64,000 bases of DNA. Origin: Silurus meridionalis (lineage: Eukaryota; Chordata; Actinopteri; Siluriformes; Siluridae). Under the pieces are notes generated by a model. It saw only the letters and a list, made by a program, of their open reading frames with translations. It was not told the DNA's origin and ran no database searches. Below, piece after piece: positions 14,395 to 26,369 of this stretch. Each line of letters begins with the position of its first letter. Within the stretch, counting starts at the first letter, position 1. Location: positions 15,655,889-15,719,888 of the forward strand of contig NC_060896.1 of assembly GCF_014805685.1 (NCBI RefSeq). The letters run 5' to 3'. Made by a program: the position numbers and the translations under genes.

Positions 14395-15695
14395 CAGTGT
14401 TGGGGGTAACGCGTTACAAGTAATGTGCGTTACGTAATAATATTACTTTTCTGGAGTAACGAGTAAAGTAGCGTGTTACTTTATAAATTTACACCTTAAT
14501 ATCCAATTAATACTTTTTTAAAAAAGTAATGCGAGTTACTTTTCAGTTAAATTATTTTGCATAAAAAAATAAATACTGAATTAAAATTAACATAGTCACG
14601 TAGAATCGCACACTCATACGTGCGAGCCGCGGGACCAGAAGCTGGTCAGAAGCAGAGATGGCAAACCAGAGAATTACATTACTGTGATGGAAGTATTCTT
14701 ATTATTTTGAAATAGTCGAGGAAAAGGAAAAAGGAATAATCGTTAAGTGTAGATTATGTGTTGGTGAAAAGCTCTTGTCAACTGCAAAAAACACCACTTA
14801 AAAAAAAAAAAACATCTGCATGCAAAGCACAGCACTACAGTGTGTGTGTGTGTGTGTATAATGTTGAATATATGCAACATTATGCAATGTTGCATATATG
14901 TAACGCAACATTATTTTGTAACGCAACAAGTAACGTAACATTATGCAATGTTGCATATATGGAAATGGAGACAGAAATATAGAAAACTTTTGCCGACTTT
15001 CCACCACTGCAGATCTATTGATTGCTCAGAATAAAAGTTTTCCATGGGAGACATATGTACGATGCCATCGCAGCGGAGATAGAGAGCAAATTCACAGCTC
15101 ATTTGCTCTTTGTGGGAAGATAAACTGCCAAGGTCACTGATAATAGCGCAAACTTTGTAAAAAGTGTTCAGAATGTTTCAGGCTGATGATGAAGCAGAGA
15201 ATGATGTAGACGAGGACGAGGTCATATTTACGGAATTGCACGAATTTTTACGTGATGACAGCGAAAGATATGTTCTCCCTCCACATAACCGGTGTGCAGC
15301 CCACACCCTTAACCTTATATACACGAACGATAGTTACATTCCTGACGGCGAAGCAGATTGAAAAGCAGTGTACAGAAGTGCGACTGGAAAGCGTTCAGCC
15401 TTGTGGTCCAAAGTTAGTCGATCATCTTATTGTTCTCAGAAGTTATTAAGCATTTTAAATGTTTAAGACATGTCTTTTGCCCTAATATAACTGATTTCTT
15501 AATAGCAATTATCTATAATAAACCTGTTACACCTGTAAGGCGTGAAAGAGATACAAGTAACGCAAAAGTAACGCAAAAGTAATATAACGCTTTACTTTCC
15601 ATAAAAAGTAACTAAGTAACGTAATTAGTTACTTTTTTGGGGAGTAACTCAATATTGTATTGAATTACTTTTAAAATTAACGTTGCCCAACACTG
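14395..15695. mobile_element. hAT-type transposon, 1.3 kb, internally deleted
   Basis: Ends are CAGTGTTGGG and CCCAACACTG, and the target duplication TGTGTGTT (14387-14394 and 15696-15703) is perfect, 8 bp as in hAT elements. Subterminal regions are dense in GTAAC/GTTAC motifs on both sides. Inside are decayed transposase pieces: a BED-finger remnant (IVKCRLCVGEKLL with later HLHAKH, about 14700-14840) and a catalytic-domain remnant near 15150-15420. A 32-bp palindrome of the ATATATGCAACAT type lies near 14870-14900, partly repeated at 14937-14962. A sister copy begins at 62907. Confidence 0.9.
15130..15450 (+). pseudogene. hAT transposase catalytic-domain remnant
   Basis: A VTDNSANFVKSVQ segment (15133-15172) is followed by an acidic stretch and LPPHNRCAAHTLNLI (15275-15320), the block found downstream of the second catalytic acid in hAT transposases. 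The reading frame meets a stop at 15359. Upstream strands and the dimerisation domain are absent. The BED zinc-finger remnant lies about 350 bases upstream. The same arrangement is seen in the copy at 62907-63912, so the loss predates the spread of this subfamily. Confidence 0.7.
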
Positions 15696-16385
15696 TGTGT
15701 GTTTACACTAACACAGAATGGTGTAAGAACTCTGTCCTTGTTTCCACCTACTACTCACCGCTGGTGGCGTTTATGGTTATTATTATTTTCCTTGGAGTGT
15801 ACATTCCACCTAGCGCTAATGCTAAGGAAGTGCTTGCCGTGCTCTATGGGACCATTACCAAATAGAAAAACACAGACGGATTGTTAATGTCACCAGAGAT
15901 TTCAACCATGCAAATCTCAGGACTGTGTTTCCTAAATTTCACTAATGTGCACTTTGCAATCCGAGGAGAAAACACGCTGAATGTTGTTTACACAAACATC
16001 CTGGGCGCATACCAGGTGAAACGCCACCCCACCTCGGTTTCTCAGACCACATCTCTTTTATGCTGATCCCAGCATACAGACCACTCAGCAAGCATTCAAG
16101 ACCAGCTTTGAAAGCAGGTGAGAACCTGGCCAGCAGGATCCATGTCTGCTCTCCAGGACTGCTTTGAATGCACTGATTGGGACATGTTCAGGGAAGCTGC
16201 AACCAACGCGATTTAATCAACTTGGAGGAGTACACGTCAGCAGTGACCAGCTACATTGGCAGGTGCCCATCTCCAAGAACATCACCACACGCTCCAAACA
16301 GAAGCTGTGTAAGACCGCTAATGTGCATGCATTGCTAAAATCAAGACACTACACCTTCAGAGCTGTGTTGCAATGCACAGCTTGA
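15696..16385 (+). pseudogene. LINE copy 2 endonuclease and linker
   Basis: It resumes directly after the hAT duplication with [18 protein letters not shown], then [12 protein letters not shown] (15795-15830), a decayed region with the HFAIRGENTLNVVYTNI block (about 15950-16000) and an SDH-equivalent region near 16040. The linker (16100-16370) matches copy 1 closely. Several indels shift the frame. Sequence breaks off at about 16385 and resumes in the RT thumb. Confidence 0.75.
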
Positions 16386-16422
16386 ATCACATCATCACAT
16401 CACATCATCAGATGACACGATC

Positions 16423-16773
16423 GTGGTGAGTCTAATCAGCAAGAACTATAAGTCAGCATACAGAGAGAAGGTGCAACGGTTAACAGCCTGGTGTGGAGCG
16501 AACAACCTGTCTCTGAACATTGATAAAACTAAAGAGATGGTTATTTACTTCAGGAGAGCACAGAGCGACCATTCTCCACTGATCATCGATCGATCCTCCA
16601 TGGAGATCGTCAATAGCACCAAATTCCTTGGCGTTCATCTGGCGGACAACCTCACCTGGTCACTCAACACCAGCTCCATCACCAAAAAAGCCCAGCAGCG
16701 TCTCTACTTCCTGAGAAGTCTGAGGAAAGCCCATCTCCCTCCCCCCATCCTGACCACGTTCTACAGAGGATAG
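16423..16773 (+). pseudogene. LINE copy 2 RT C-terminal fragment
   Basis: An open frame of 116 codons covers the RT thumb: [42 protein letters not shown] and [13 protein letters not shown]. The D-D catalytic box just upstream is lost in the deletion. After 16773 the frame ends in a stop and continues broken through IIGVFLP-like sequence into the 3' UTR. Confidence 0.8.
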
Positions 16774-17428
16774 TGAGGACAGCTGAAAAGATCATTGGAG
16801 TCTTTCTCCCCTTTATCATGGACATTTACACCACACGTTGCATCTGCAAAGCCAACAGCATTGTGGATGACCCCACACACCCATCACACACATTCCTCAC
16901 GCTCCTGCCATTACGGAAGCAATTCTGAAGCATTCGGGCCTTCACAATCAGGCTCTTCAAATCAGGCTCCTCAATACACAGAACTGAACTAAAACTCACA
17001 CCTAGACACACAACTGTGTGACTGAGCTGTACAACCCGGACTCAAACATACAATTGTACTCAGTTTACATGATCCATGTCATCATGACATAATCCATGCC
17101 ATCATCCATGCCTATATTATATCACTTTATTACTACAAACTGTTTACATGCTGTTTTTGACTGCTGCTATTGCTTTTTTTGCACAAACCATTTTGTTTAT
17201 TTACAATGTTCACTCCCGTAATCAGTACTCTTTTACACACCGCACTGTGTAATATACAGCAGGTTTACTGGTGGCCCTATTTTGTGTTTTGTGTATTTGA
17301 CCTACACTGTCTTATGTTGTCTTTGCACGGTTGTGTCTTGCACTGTTTGCACCAGGTCGCACACAATGCACTTTATGTAGCAAGGACACTTACTAGTTTT
17401 GTTTTATTTTACTGTGTACTGCGTCAGC
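16774..17428 (+). other. LINE copy 2 C-terminal end and 3' UTR
   Basis: It carries the degraded last codons (about 16780-16990) and the untranslated tail, interrupted at 17428 by the second hAT insertion. No separate gene is seen. Confidence 0.65.
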
Positions 17429-18304
17429 CAGTGTTGGGCAGTAACGCGTTACAGTAACTAATACTGTAACGCCTTACTTTTAAAAATAAAGTAACTCGGT
17501 TACCGTTACCGTATGGTGCGTTACCGGTTACTTTTTTAAATGAATTAATTTCGGCTGAAGTGTAGACTACAGCCTAACCTGCTTACAGCAGCGTCGCATT
17601 GTAGGATTGGTGGATGAACCACTGTAAACACGAAGAAGACACATTGTGGGCGTGTCTCCGTTTATTTAGGTCTGTGCGGCAGTAATGGCGAGTCGAGGCG
17701 AGAGCAAGACGAGTTTCTCAAAGTGGAAATAGGTTAATTATTTCACTTTAGTTGAGTATAAAGACAAAACTTTTAAGTCAAATGTAAGCTGTGTCTTTCT
17801 GGTTCGAAGCTCGTATCTACTATGATCAACAGCATCTCCAATCTGTTAAAGCTCCTCCAGGACCTCCATGCCTGAGGAGCTAGTAGCTAGAAGCCCGGGT
17901 TAGCTTCTAGTTCTGTTCTACATTGTTGATAGTTTTCATACTTCAGCTGTGAAAGGAACATTTTTAAGAGCTCAACACAACAGCAGTAGCCACTTTAGTT
18001 TTTGATCGTGAATATATTATTCAGCTTGTTTTGTTATTTATTTCAGAAATCCTTGTGATATATTCAGTTTGTGCTGGTCTGACTTTAATAAAATAGTGTT
18101 TAAAAATTACTTTGTGTTTAAGTCAGTTTTGTGTTTGTATAGATCATAACGCATAAAAGAAGGTTCTTTAAAAAAGTAACTAAAAAGTTACTTTTAACAG
18201 TAACGCATTACTTTTTGGTGTAAGTAATCAACAAAGTTACTTTTTGAATGAAGTAACAAGTAACTGTAACTAGTTACTATTCTTTAGTAACGAGCACAAC
18301 ATTG
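17429..18304. mobile_element. Non-autonomous hAT-type element, 876 bp
   Basis: The ends are CAGTGTTGGGCAGTAAC and the inverse of CAATGTTGTGCTCGTTAC, imperfect inverted repeats. A perfect 8-bp target duplication GCGTCAGC lies at 17421-17428 and 18305-18312. Repeated GTAAC/GTTAC motifs fill both subterminal regions. A short plus-strand relic, MASRGESKTSFSKWK then YFTLVEYKDK (about 17684-17780), resembles the start of a hAT BED-finger protein. It is a different subfamily from the element at 14395. Confidence 0.9.
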
Positions 18305-18312
18305 GCGTCAGC

Positions 18313-18355
18313 TATATATGGTTGAAATGACAAAAAAGCTTCTTGACTTCACTTG
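18313..18355 (+). other. LINE copy 2 3' terminus
   Basis: The last LINE segment reads TATGGTTGAAATGAC and an AAAGCTTCTTGACTT tail, resuming exactly after the hAT target duplication. Confidence 0.75.
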
Positions 18356-18999
18356 TAAATATGTACATACGTAACTACAATACTCACCTTGGTAATTTGT
18401 CACACTGGTTGAATCCAAGTGGGTGGGGCTCGGATTTTAAAAGTGTGCCCCAAACTAGTGTACAGGGCCAGTTTACCTGGCAAGTGAGCAAGCAATTGTG
18501 GTGCCATGAGCAAAAACCTTGCAATATAGAGGTTTGTGTATATATACATATTTGTTGGTTTGTTTCTTTCTTTCTTTGTATATATTTTGTTTGTTTTGTT
18601 GTTACTTTGTGAACAGTTTCTTTTTTTATTTTTTCGCTGGGACTTTTCACCTCTCGATTTTCACCCTCTTTTTTTTTCTGGAGTGGGTGATCTAATTTTT
18701 CGCCTGGCAATGGGCCTTCAAAGACTTGTTGTCTTACAAACATGTTTACATTTAACCTGTAAAACTGTAAAACAGTATGTGTGTAATTTATTTATGCCTA
18801 ATAAATTTAATTTATGATATACCTACTGTATTACACATTATATAATATCATTACAAAAACATGCATATTGTTATCATAGAACAAATTGTTCTGCATAACC
18901 TAATGGTTTGTTCATATCTATTAACTAACTGATTTCCAAAATTTATCCAAATTATAGTGATTTAAGTGAGAAATGGCCTTTCCATTTTTTTACACATCT

Positions 19000-19002
<3 letters not shown>
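18356..19002. other. No gene seen
   Basis: Unique AT-rich DNA with short frames rich in Phe/Leu from T-runs; nothing supportable. Confidence 0.45.

Positions 19003-19060
<58 letters not shown>
19003..19060. repeat. (TG)n microsatellite
   Basis: About 28 TG units. Confidence 0.95.
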
Positions 19061-19061
<1 letters not shown>

Positions 19062-20345
19062 TGTGTGTTTGGATAGAAAGGGGGTGCAAAGACATGGAAA
19101 TGGGTTTAGATAGAAAATTAAGTTCAAAGGTCATGCAGGCCGGTCTAAAGGGTAACAGCAGATGAAATGTGGCTATTTGTTTTAAGCCAAGACTGATTTC
19201 ATCTAGGCTGCAAAAGGTCAGTGTAACATGAAAAAGGGATTTGTCTCCATTGGTACAGGTGCAGATTCCATTGTAGGGTTGTATCCATTGGTACTTGTGC
19301 ATTTAAACACTGGCTCACAAACTAGATCATTATTCACACTGTAAAAGCTTACTCAGCTTATAGTCTAAAGCTGCACTCGTTTTACAAGTTAACATATTGT
19401 TGCTGTTTTTCCTGAGAAAAAAGTAAAAAAAATAAATAAATAAATAAATAGTGGTATTATGAGTAAACACTATTAAAATAGTATTGGGCTGAAGCCCTGA
19501 GCAAGTCTGAGTTTCCTAAAGGAAATGTACCTGCTTTTAGCCTTAAGCTACAGCTCCATAAAGGACAAAATTAACAAAGGTTCAAAATGGTTCATAACTA
19601 CTACATGCCTTTCGGGTACTGTGGAAGAGACTTTGAAGTCAGAACAACTTGATTTGCATTTACTTTTCTGTGGGATGGTGAGTTTCAGGACAATACAAGA
19701 CAGCTGTGCTTTAGCAATATCCAGCACATCCAAAGAACAAGCCTAATGTTTGATAGTCATGTTCTGAGATTTAACCTAGGTGTGTGTGTGTGTTGCGTGC
19801 TCTAATGTTCTTTTGAACATGGGCACAATATATTTAATGATGTCATTAATATTAGCTTTTAGGATAATTTTACACAAAACAGTGCATGTAAAAGTTTTCA
19901 CCTTTCTATTTCATGTATGCTATCTCTGACTTGTGGTATATGTAGGAGTGAAGGCTATAGAGCTATTCTCATAATGACCTAGGCCCAATTAGAGAATATA
20001 GCTTTGTCTCATTAGACTGCAGTTAGACTAGAGCACAGCACATATTAACATGAATCAATTTAGCACATAATCCAGATTATTCCCTACTTGTACAGTGACC
20101 CTTACATGCACAGTAGTAATGAATTTACTGCATGTCCATCTTGAGCAACATGAGTATTTATAAGCACAGACAGACAAAGTGTGAACACAACTTAAACCTG
20201 TGTGTCTGTGAATATGTGGTCTTTTTCTCCAAACAGAATAAAGAAATGCCATTTTAATATTAAAAATGAATTTAAAAGTGTGATTTCCGACTAAAACAAC
20301 ATGAAACATTGTATCAGATTACAGATTTACCTAAATTTGAATAAG
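19061..20345. other. No gene seen
   Basis: Unique DNA with an (AAAT)n tract near 19428-19450 and a short TG run near 19782. No gene was found. The part 19090-19290 is compositionally balanced and could be functional non-coding DNA, but nothing proves this. Confidence 0.4.
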
Positions 20346-20417
20346 TATTAAATGCAGAGAGCACAACTTGTTTTCTCTCATGGGAAAGAAAACAAGTTGT
20401 GCTTTCTGCATTTAATA
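20346..20417. repeat. 30-bp inverted repeat (hairpin)
   Basis: The arms 20346-20375 and 20388-20417 are complementary at 29 of 30 positions (key core CACAACTTGTTTTC), with a 12-nt spacer. A second, longer fold-back lies 19 bases further on. Confidence 0.9.
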
Positions 20418-20436
20418 CAAATTAATACTATAATTA

Positions 20437-20578
20437 TTTCCTAATATTAGCATGGTCTCTCATGTGTTATACATTAGCTTTTAAACATTTTGTATGTTTT
20501 CACGTTCATGTGCCATATACATATACATGTTGAAAAGCTAATGTATAACACACAAGAGACCATGCTATTATAAGGAAA
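20437..20578. repeat. 46-bp inverted repeat (fold-back)
   Basis: The arms 20437-20482 and 20533-20578 are complementary at about 42 of 46 positions (core GTTATACATTAGCTTTT) around a 50-nt spacer. No coding potential. No obvious target duplication was found for a transposon-like origin. Confidence 0.9.
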
Positions 20579-21949
20579 CAATGCATGCCAGGGCGGTTGT
20601 GGTGCAACACACTCTTCACATTTGACTTCACTATTTTATTTAAACTACAGTGGACTTTATTATTTAGGCTTCCACATCACATTTCCTATCCTTATACTTC
20701 CTACAAGGTCACTGCAATCCCAATATTAGAGCTGCACATGTAATCAGAGTGTGTTGATAAAGGAAGCAACAGTAACGATATTTTATGTTTCTCTTTGCTT
20801 TAGTGTTCAAGCTATTAGCTTCATGTTGACATTATTCAATCAAGACCATTGGAAAGCAGACTGAAAAATCAATAGGAATACTATTGGTTAGTTCAAATGA
20901 GGTTATACGTGCAACATTAACGGACAATGTGCAAGGTTCATGGAGTGATACCTTAATTTTATTTTTATTTGTTTTTAACAATGAACACAAGACAAAAACC
21001 CACAACCATGAGAGGAGTCCTTAACATGCAATACAAGTCATACAGGTATTATCTATTCAATTACCAGTTAACAGTTGCCTGTAAAAAGAATTAGATTTTA
21101 TACCATATACTATGATCTTAGTATTATAAGATTATCTTATTTATATATAGGCTCATTCTATCCTATATGCCTATATTCCCCCATGCTGGATAAAGTAGTC
21201 AATTTGAGGGATTTTAAAGGGCGCTACATGTTTGTATTGTCCATAATACATTAAAGGTTAGACAAAAAAAAAAAAAAACTAATATTGACCACTTTATCAC
21301 ATCGTTTCAAAACCAAGAGCCAATTTTATTAAGTGGTTTTAGGTGTTTAGTAATGACTATAGAGCTGGTAAATTAGATTATTCTGCAAAGTGTGTCTTCA
21401 ATTTTACTATGTTATTTCTCTTGTTTGTTTTGATTAGAGAAAATGTGTTTACCTGTGAAAACATAACAGTTGTATCTACATAATCATTCAGCTTTAATAA
21501 GATATTAATTAAATTAATTAGTTTATTCGATCTTAGTATTTATACACAATATCATTGTTCCTACATAGGGCAAAAGTATTAAAGATAATTGATTAGAACA
21601 AATATAGAAACTTAATTTCATACTTTTTTAAATAGCAGTGAACCAATTTTTACCTATAAAGTATATAAATATATTTTGCACAAATATGTAATATATTTTT
21701 TCCAAGTAAATGATAGAATTATTGAATCCACTACAATGACAGAATCACCTATTTTTGTTTTTAACTGGCCATATTGTTTCTGGAGTTAATTGGTTTCTCA
21801 AGTCCAGGTAGTTGCTAAATGTTTTGGCAGCATCAGAACCTCAGCACTTCCCCATTAATGGTGCGTGAAATGAAATGTTTGGTACTGCAAATAAAATCAG
21901 TGATATTCAAGGATGTTATGGTAGGTAATGTGCCGAAAGAGCCATTTAA
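20579..21949. other. No gene seen
   Basis: AT-rich DNA with an A-run near 21267. No repeat family or gene recognised. Confidence 0.45.
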
Positions 21950-22210
21950 TGGGTCCTGGAAGATTGGGGTAGTGTCAGCCGGAACTGACTGGGCGGTCTT
22001 CTGACACTGCTACTCGCCTCTTCATTCACTTAATGACTGTCAAAGCTGATTACACAGCCTTTGGCAGGCTTAAAAACTACACAGATATGCTCTATTAGTA
22101 GTCCAATTAGAGTCATTAGCATATTCAGCCACATTTAGCCTTGATGATTGGATGACACAATACAGATTGGTGAGGGACCACAGGCTTATAAGACCATGGT
22201 CAAATTATTA
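21950..22210. promoter_or_regulatory. Candidate conserved non-coding element
   Basis: Balanced, complex sequence without open frames or repeat signatures stands out from AT-rich flanks. It contains homeodomain-type and TALE-type motifs: CTGTCAAAGCTGATTAC (about 22027-22043), CCAATTAGAGTCATTAG and GATTGGATGACA. Such clusters are typical of vertebrate developmental enhancers. This is inference from composition and motifs, with no alignment available. Confidence 0.35.
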
Positions 22211-22446
22211 ATGCTTGTGTTTTGTCATAGAGTTTTGTGGTGAAAGATGAATTTACTAATTTTTTAGCCATTATCATAATAGCACATGTATTTTAGTGTT
22301 GTCTCATATGCTATTTTAAAATAGCAATATATTTAAAGCTTTAAATCTTTTAAGCTTTAAAAAATGGATGTTTTATAATAATTTAGGAATTTAAATTATT
22401 CTACGGTAAATAAGTGTTGAATCATTTGTGGCCATAACTTATATGA

Positions 22447-22480
22447 GATATAAAATGTATATATATATATATATATATTA
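22447..22480. repeat. (AT)n microsatellite
   Basis: About 15 AT units. Confidence 0.85.
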
Positions 22481-22489
22481 ATAAATATT

Positions 22490-22985
22490 ATCTCCTTGGG
22501 TATGCCCGCTGTCCAAGCCTGCCTCTGGATGGGGTTCTCTTTGATTGGAGGCCACTTTGTGCAGCTAGGTATGGTTTGGTATCAATGGCCTGGGAATCCA
22601 TGAACTTATGGAGCGCCACAGAATCTTTAAAGATGAATTTAGACTGTACTTATTGTCAACAGTTTGCTACAATGGCACAGGGCTACTGGTTGTATTTCAT
22701 CACTTATCGCTGCACGCTTCAAAAATGTTTAATTGTAGTAAATGGACTTTTGGTGTCACCCAGATGAGGAGGGGTTCCCTCTTGAGTCTGGCTCCTCTTG
22801 CAGTTTCTTCCTTTTGCCATCTCAAATAGCTTTACCTTTCCACAGATGTCGCCAGCTTGCATATTAGGGACAAACATCATTCTTTATTACCACATAATCT
22901 GTGTAAAACTGCTTTGAGACAATGTCCTTTGTTAAAAGTGATATACAATTAAAAATTAATTGAACTAAATTGAATTTAATATACA
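22490..22985 (+). mobile_element. L2 LINE 3' UTR tail, 5'-truncated
   Basis: The sequence matches the 3' UTR of the L2 at 34060-34525: CTGCCTCTGGATGG, CACCCAGATGAGGAGGGG, TTCCCTCTTGAGTCTGG, CTGCTTTGAGACAATGTCC and a TTAATTGAA-type tail. It is a dead-on-arrival copy with no coding part. Confidence 0.85.
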
Positions 22986-24269
22986 CCTTTAAAAAATATA
23001 TATTAAAATAAAAGACTTAATCATTAATTATACCCATTACCAACACCTCAACCATTTTGGCTATTTTACTATTGCTATTTCTGTTTTTCTTATTTGTATT
23101 ATAAATGTATTATTTTTCTTCTTGTTCCTTTCGTTAATATTATTATTATTATTATTATTACAAACCTACACTTGTGAGGTTGTGCTGACATCTTTACCTT
23201 TACAAACTTTGCAACATATTTCTAAATGCAAAAAAGCTAACTACAAGCAAAGTAGTTTTTAAATATTTATCCTATTACACACTTAGAGGTTGGAACCAGT
23301 GAGTTATATAAATATAAACAATAGGAAAATTATTATAAAGTACAAATATCAAAGGATGGCTTCTATGGTTAAGGTTATCCTCTATATTGCAACAATTGAT
23401 CATGGCAAATATTACTCTCCCAGTTAGATGCAATGGCCTGATAAATGTTTGGGATAATGCAATGTGTCACAGAGTTGAAGTATGCAACGCTTTGAAATTG
23501 AATGTCTGGAATTTTGTGCCTCTAACTGACCACCTCCTCAATTTTTCATACACTGATCTGTAAAATCAAAAGCATTGTATTTGCCCTTACTGGAAGAGGG
23601 AAAATGCATATTTTGCAAATGTATTGTTCCTATATTGGTCTGGGAAGTCAGAAAGAACCTCAAGGGCAAGCCGGATAGCTGTGACACATTATCATTCTCT
23701 ACCTTATTTATGTGCCTGTGTGTCTTTACAAAGGCAACGTTTGCAGTGTGCCACCGTCTATAACACAAAAAATGACAGGTAAGGGTACAATATAAAGGTC
23801 TTCTTGCGATCACCAGCATATAGTTTTTAACTGAATATACTTTTGTTCAATATCTTAATCTAAACATTGCTATTATAGATATAATATTCTCAATAAGAAA
23901 ATCTTTATGGGTATTATAGGGTTTTACATGAGTATTAGAATCTACAATCTTACAAAAAAAACTAAAACCATTATTTTAAATATTATAACAATTTGTTGAA
24001 TAATTTAAAATACAGGCACCTGTTTGTGAGTCCAGAATTACATTACCCATGTTTTTAACTGATTAAAATTATTATTAGTTTTGCCACATTTTGTAAAGAT
24101 GTAGATGGCATCATCAATGAATGCTATACAGTATCATGTCATTCAAATCTGCTTGGTGTAGAATCACTCAAATGTGCATTATGTGAATCATGAGTATGTA
24201 CTAAAGTTGTATGTACTAGATATTCATGTAATCTTTAAGTAGTCACAGTTTTGCATCAAACATTATATA

Positions 24270-24276
<7 letters not shown>
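22986..24276. other. No gene seen
   Basis: AT-rich DNA with a (TTA)n tract near 23139-23160. No family or gene assigned. Confidence 0.45.

Positions 24277-24350
<74 letters not shown>
24277..24350. repeat. (AT)n microsatellite
   Basis: About 37 AT units. Confidence 0.95.
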
Positions 24351-24354
<4 letters not shown>

Positions 24355-24369
24355 CAGAGATGTTTATCC

Positions 24370-25050
24370 TCAAAAGCAGCACTTAGTAATTAAACTCTTT
24401 GTGTGAATTAAGTACATCTCATCCAATAAAGCCATCACATTTTTATTCCCTTTCCCTGACACCTCTTTTATAATTAGACCTGTGAAGGTGGTAGCCGCTT
24501 TGAAGGCAGCTTTTAGATTAATCATATTATCTGCAGCTTCTGAAACAAGAAGCCTATTTGACCTCCCTCTCCCATAAGAATCCATTATCTTAAACTATCA
24601 CACTAATCCTGGCTTTGGCAGGATGAATGAGGACAGGAGAATCAGGCCTAATAGATGGCAAATAAGATTAATCTATGATCTAAGTGCCGATTACACTTGG
24701 ACCTGCCCTTGAACACTCAGGTGTAACCTTGAGATCTGCATCCACTCTGGGTCAGGAATTAAATTGAAAACCCCTAGAGAGTTGGCAGGTGGCAAAGATA
24801 CCCTTTGCCCAGACCTTACCCCTGAGAGATCAAATGCCACGCAGCTTAACCCCCACAAAACACAAAGGAAAGTTAAATAAATAAAAGCTAATGGCAAAAT
24901 AAACAGCTGTCCAAATTCAGTTCTGACTAATCCATTATGTGACATATATATTAAAATTATTTCCATATACATTGGACTTGTTCATTGCTCTAATTAGGCG
25001 ATGCAAAATATCTTCATTATGCAAATGCAATTCATCCAGAAGAACAGAAA
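24370..25050. promoter_or_regulatory. Candidate conserved non-coding element cluster
   Basis: Two complex blocks (about 24440-24680 and 24730-25045) lack open frames and repeat signatures. They are dense in TAAT and ATTA cores, including AGATTAATCATATTATC, and contain a perfect octamer ATGCAAAT at 25019-25026 next to GCTCTAATTAGGCGATG. This looks like a developmental enhancer cluster, but conservation is not demonstrated here. Confidence 0.4.
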
Positions 25051-26369
25051 TTGTAAAATATTAAAAAGTGCTTGATAGATTACCTAATAGACACCCTGTT
25101 TGTTAGGTTAGACTGGTATGTAAATGAAAACAAGGAAATAAATGTTTATAGAATATCTCACCTACTATATTCCAGTGTATTTAACTAAGTAACTGAAACT
25201 TATTGTCAGTGGTCTAATTTTAATATAATTTAAATGTTCTGGGCATTTAATATATTAGAGTCAATAATTAGTGAGTGTCTCTTGCTCACCCTCATCATTT
25301 GGAATAACCAGAGGCACCCAGAATGGTGGATCAATGCTCACTTCAGTTTGTTTAGTGTTTGATTAATTGGCTTGGGCAGTGGGCAAGAAGGGCCTGTATA
25401 CAGCAGCAGACACTCACATTCCATTAGGATAACTAAAGTAATGGCAATTTATTATTTCTTTTTTTCAATCAAAGTTAAAAGTAAGAAAAGTTACTTTGAA
25501 TGATTTGGGTCCAGACTTTAAAATCGTTGTATATTGTCATGTGCCATGAAGGCCTAAGGACTACTTAGATTAGTGTGCCACAATAAGTTATACATTATTT
25601 GTAAGGATTCTTCCTCTCTTGCATGCAACTATAAGGTTAACTTACAGTGACTGTCAAGTAATCACCAAAGCAGAAGCAACTGAGAATAATTATTAAAACA
25701 TAAACAAAATATTAAAAAAATCCACACCAAAACAAAGACAACACATTGTAAAACATTTTACAACAGACCCAAAAACCTGAACTTGAACTGAACCAAACAA
25801 CAGCAACAGCTATGAAATAAAAATATGAGAAAAAATGCTGTGATCATTGTGATTATATTCACAAGAGCAATTTAACATGATTGTGAATCAGGTGCACAAA
25901 TTGACTACATGATCTCATGATGTGCACTGACTGATGGGAAACAGTTTGTTACATAACAATGACAAAGAGAAAGGTTTTTGGGTTATGATAAATGCAGTGA
26001 AATGGCATTGCAGCAGCATACAGGTTTAACTAATTGTTTGTCTCTCAATAATTTATCAGATGAAGTTGAAATGGTTTAATTAGTCCTAATTGTGCATTTT
26101 TATGTTCTTTTTTAAATATGCTATAATTCATATTCATTCATAATAACATTAATTTTTTTTTTAAACAGAATAAATCTCAAATATTAGAATAAAATTCTAT
26201 CTTGTATTTATAATTTTTATTACTATATGGAACACAATCACACGCTTAACTAAATTATTTATTTTTTATATGAATACACATAAATTACTAGCATTTCCTA
26301 TTTTAATACACAATGTAGCCAGGGCTTCATTTCCATCTTAAGTTTATAAATGCTTTAAGTTTATGTGAG
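25051..26369. other. No gene seen
   Basis: Unique DNA. The patch at 25260-25440 (containing GTTTGATTAATTGGCTTGG) has the same enhancer-like look as its neighbours; the rest is AT-rich and featureless. Confidence 0.4.

Larger units (their letters stand above)
14333..18355 (+). mobile_element. Rex1/L2-group LINE copy 2, split by two hAT elements
   Basis: Starting at the endonuclease (cgtttcgtgccgacag), the LINE runs 14333-14394, 15696-17428 and 18313-18355. It ends in GGTTGAAATGAC followed by an AATAAAG-like tail near 18340, the usual 3' end of this family. Two hAT insertions (14395-15695 and 17429-18304) interrupt it, each flanked by a perfect 8-bp duplication. The central RT, with the catalytic box, is deleted at about 16385-16420. 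Confidence 0.85.

Noticed and set aside
14246..14437. Open frame of alternating Tyr-Ile
   Set aside because: It is only a translated (TA)n tract plus LINE and hAT sequence.
18952..19302. 116-codon minus-strand frame
   Set aside because: It crosses a (CA)n tract giving Thr-His repeats; no family match.
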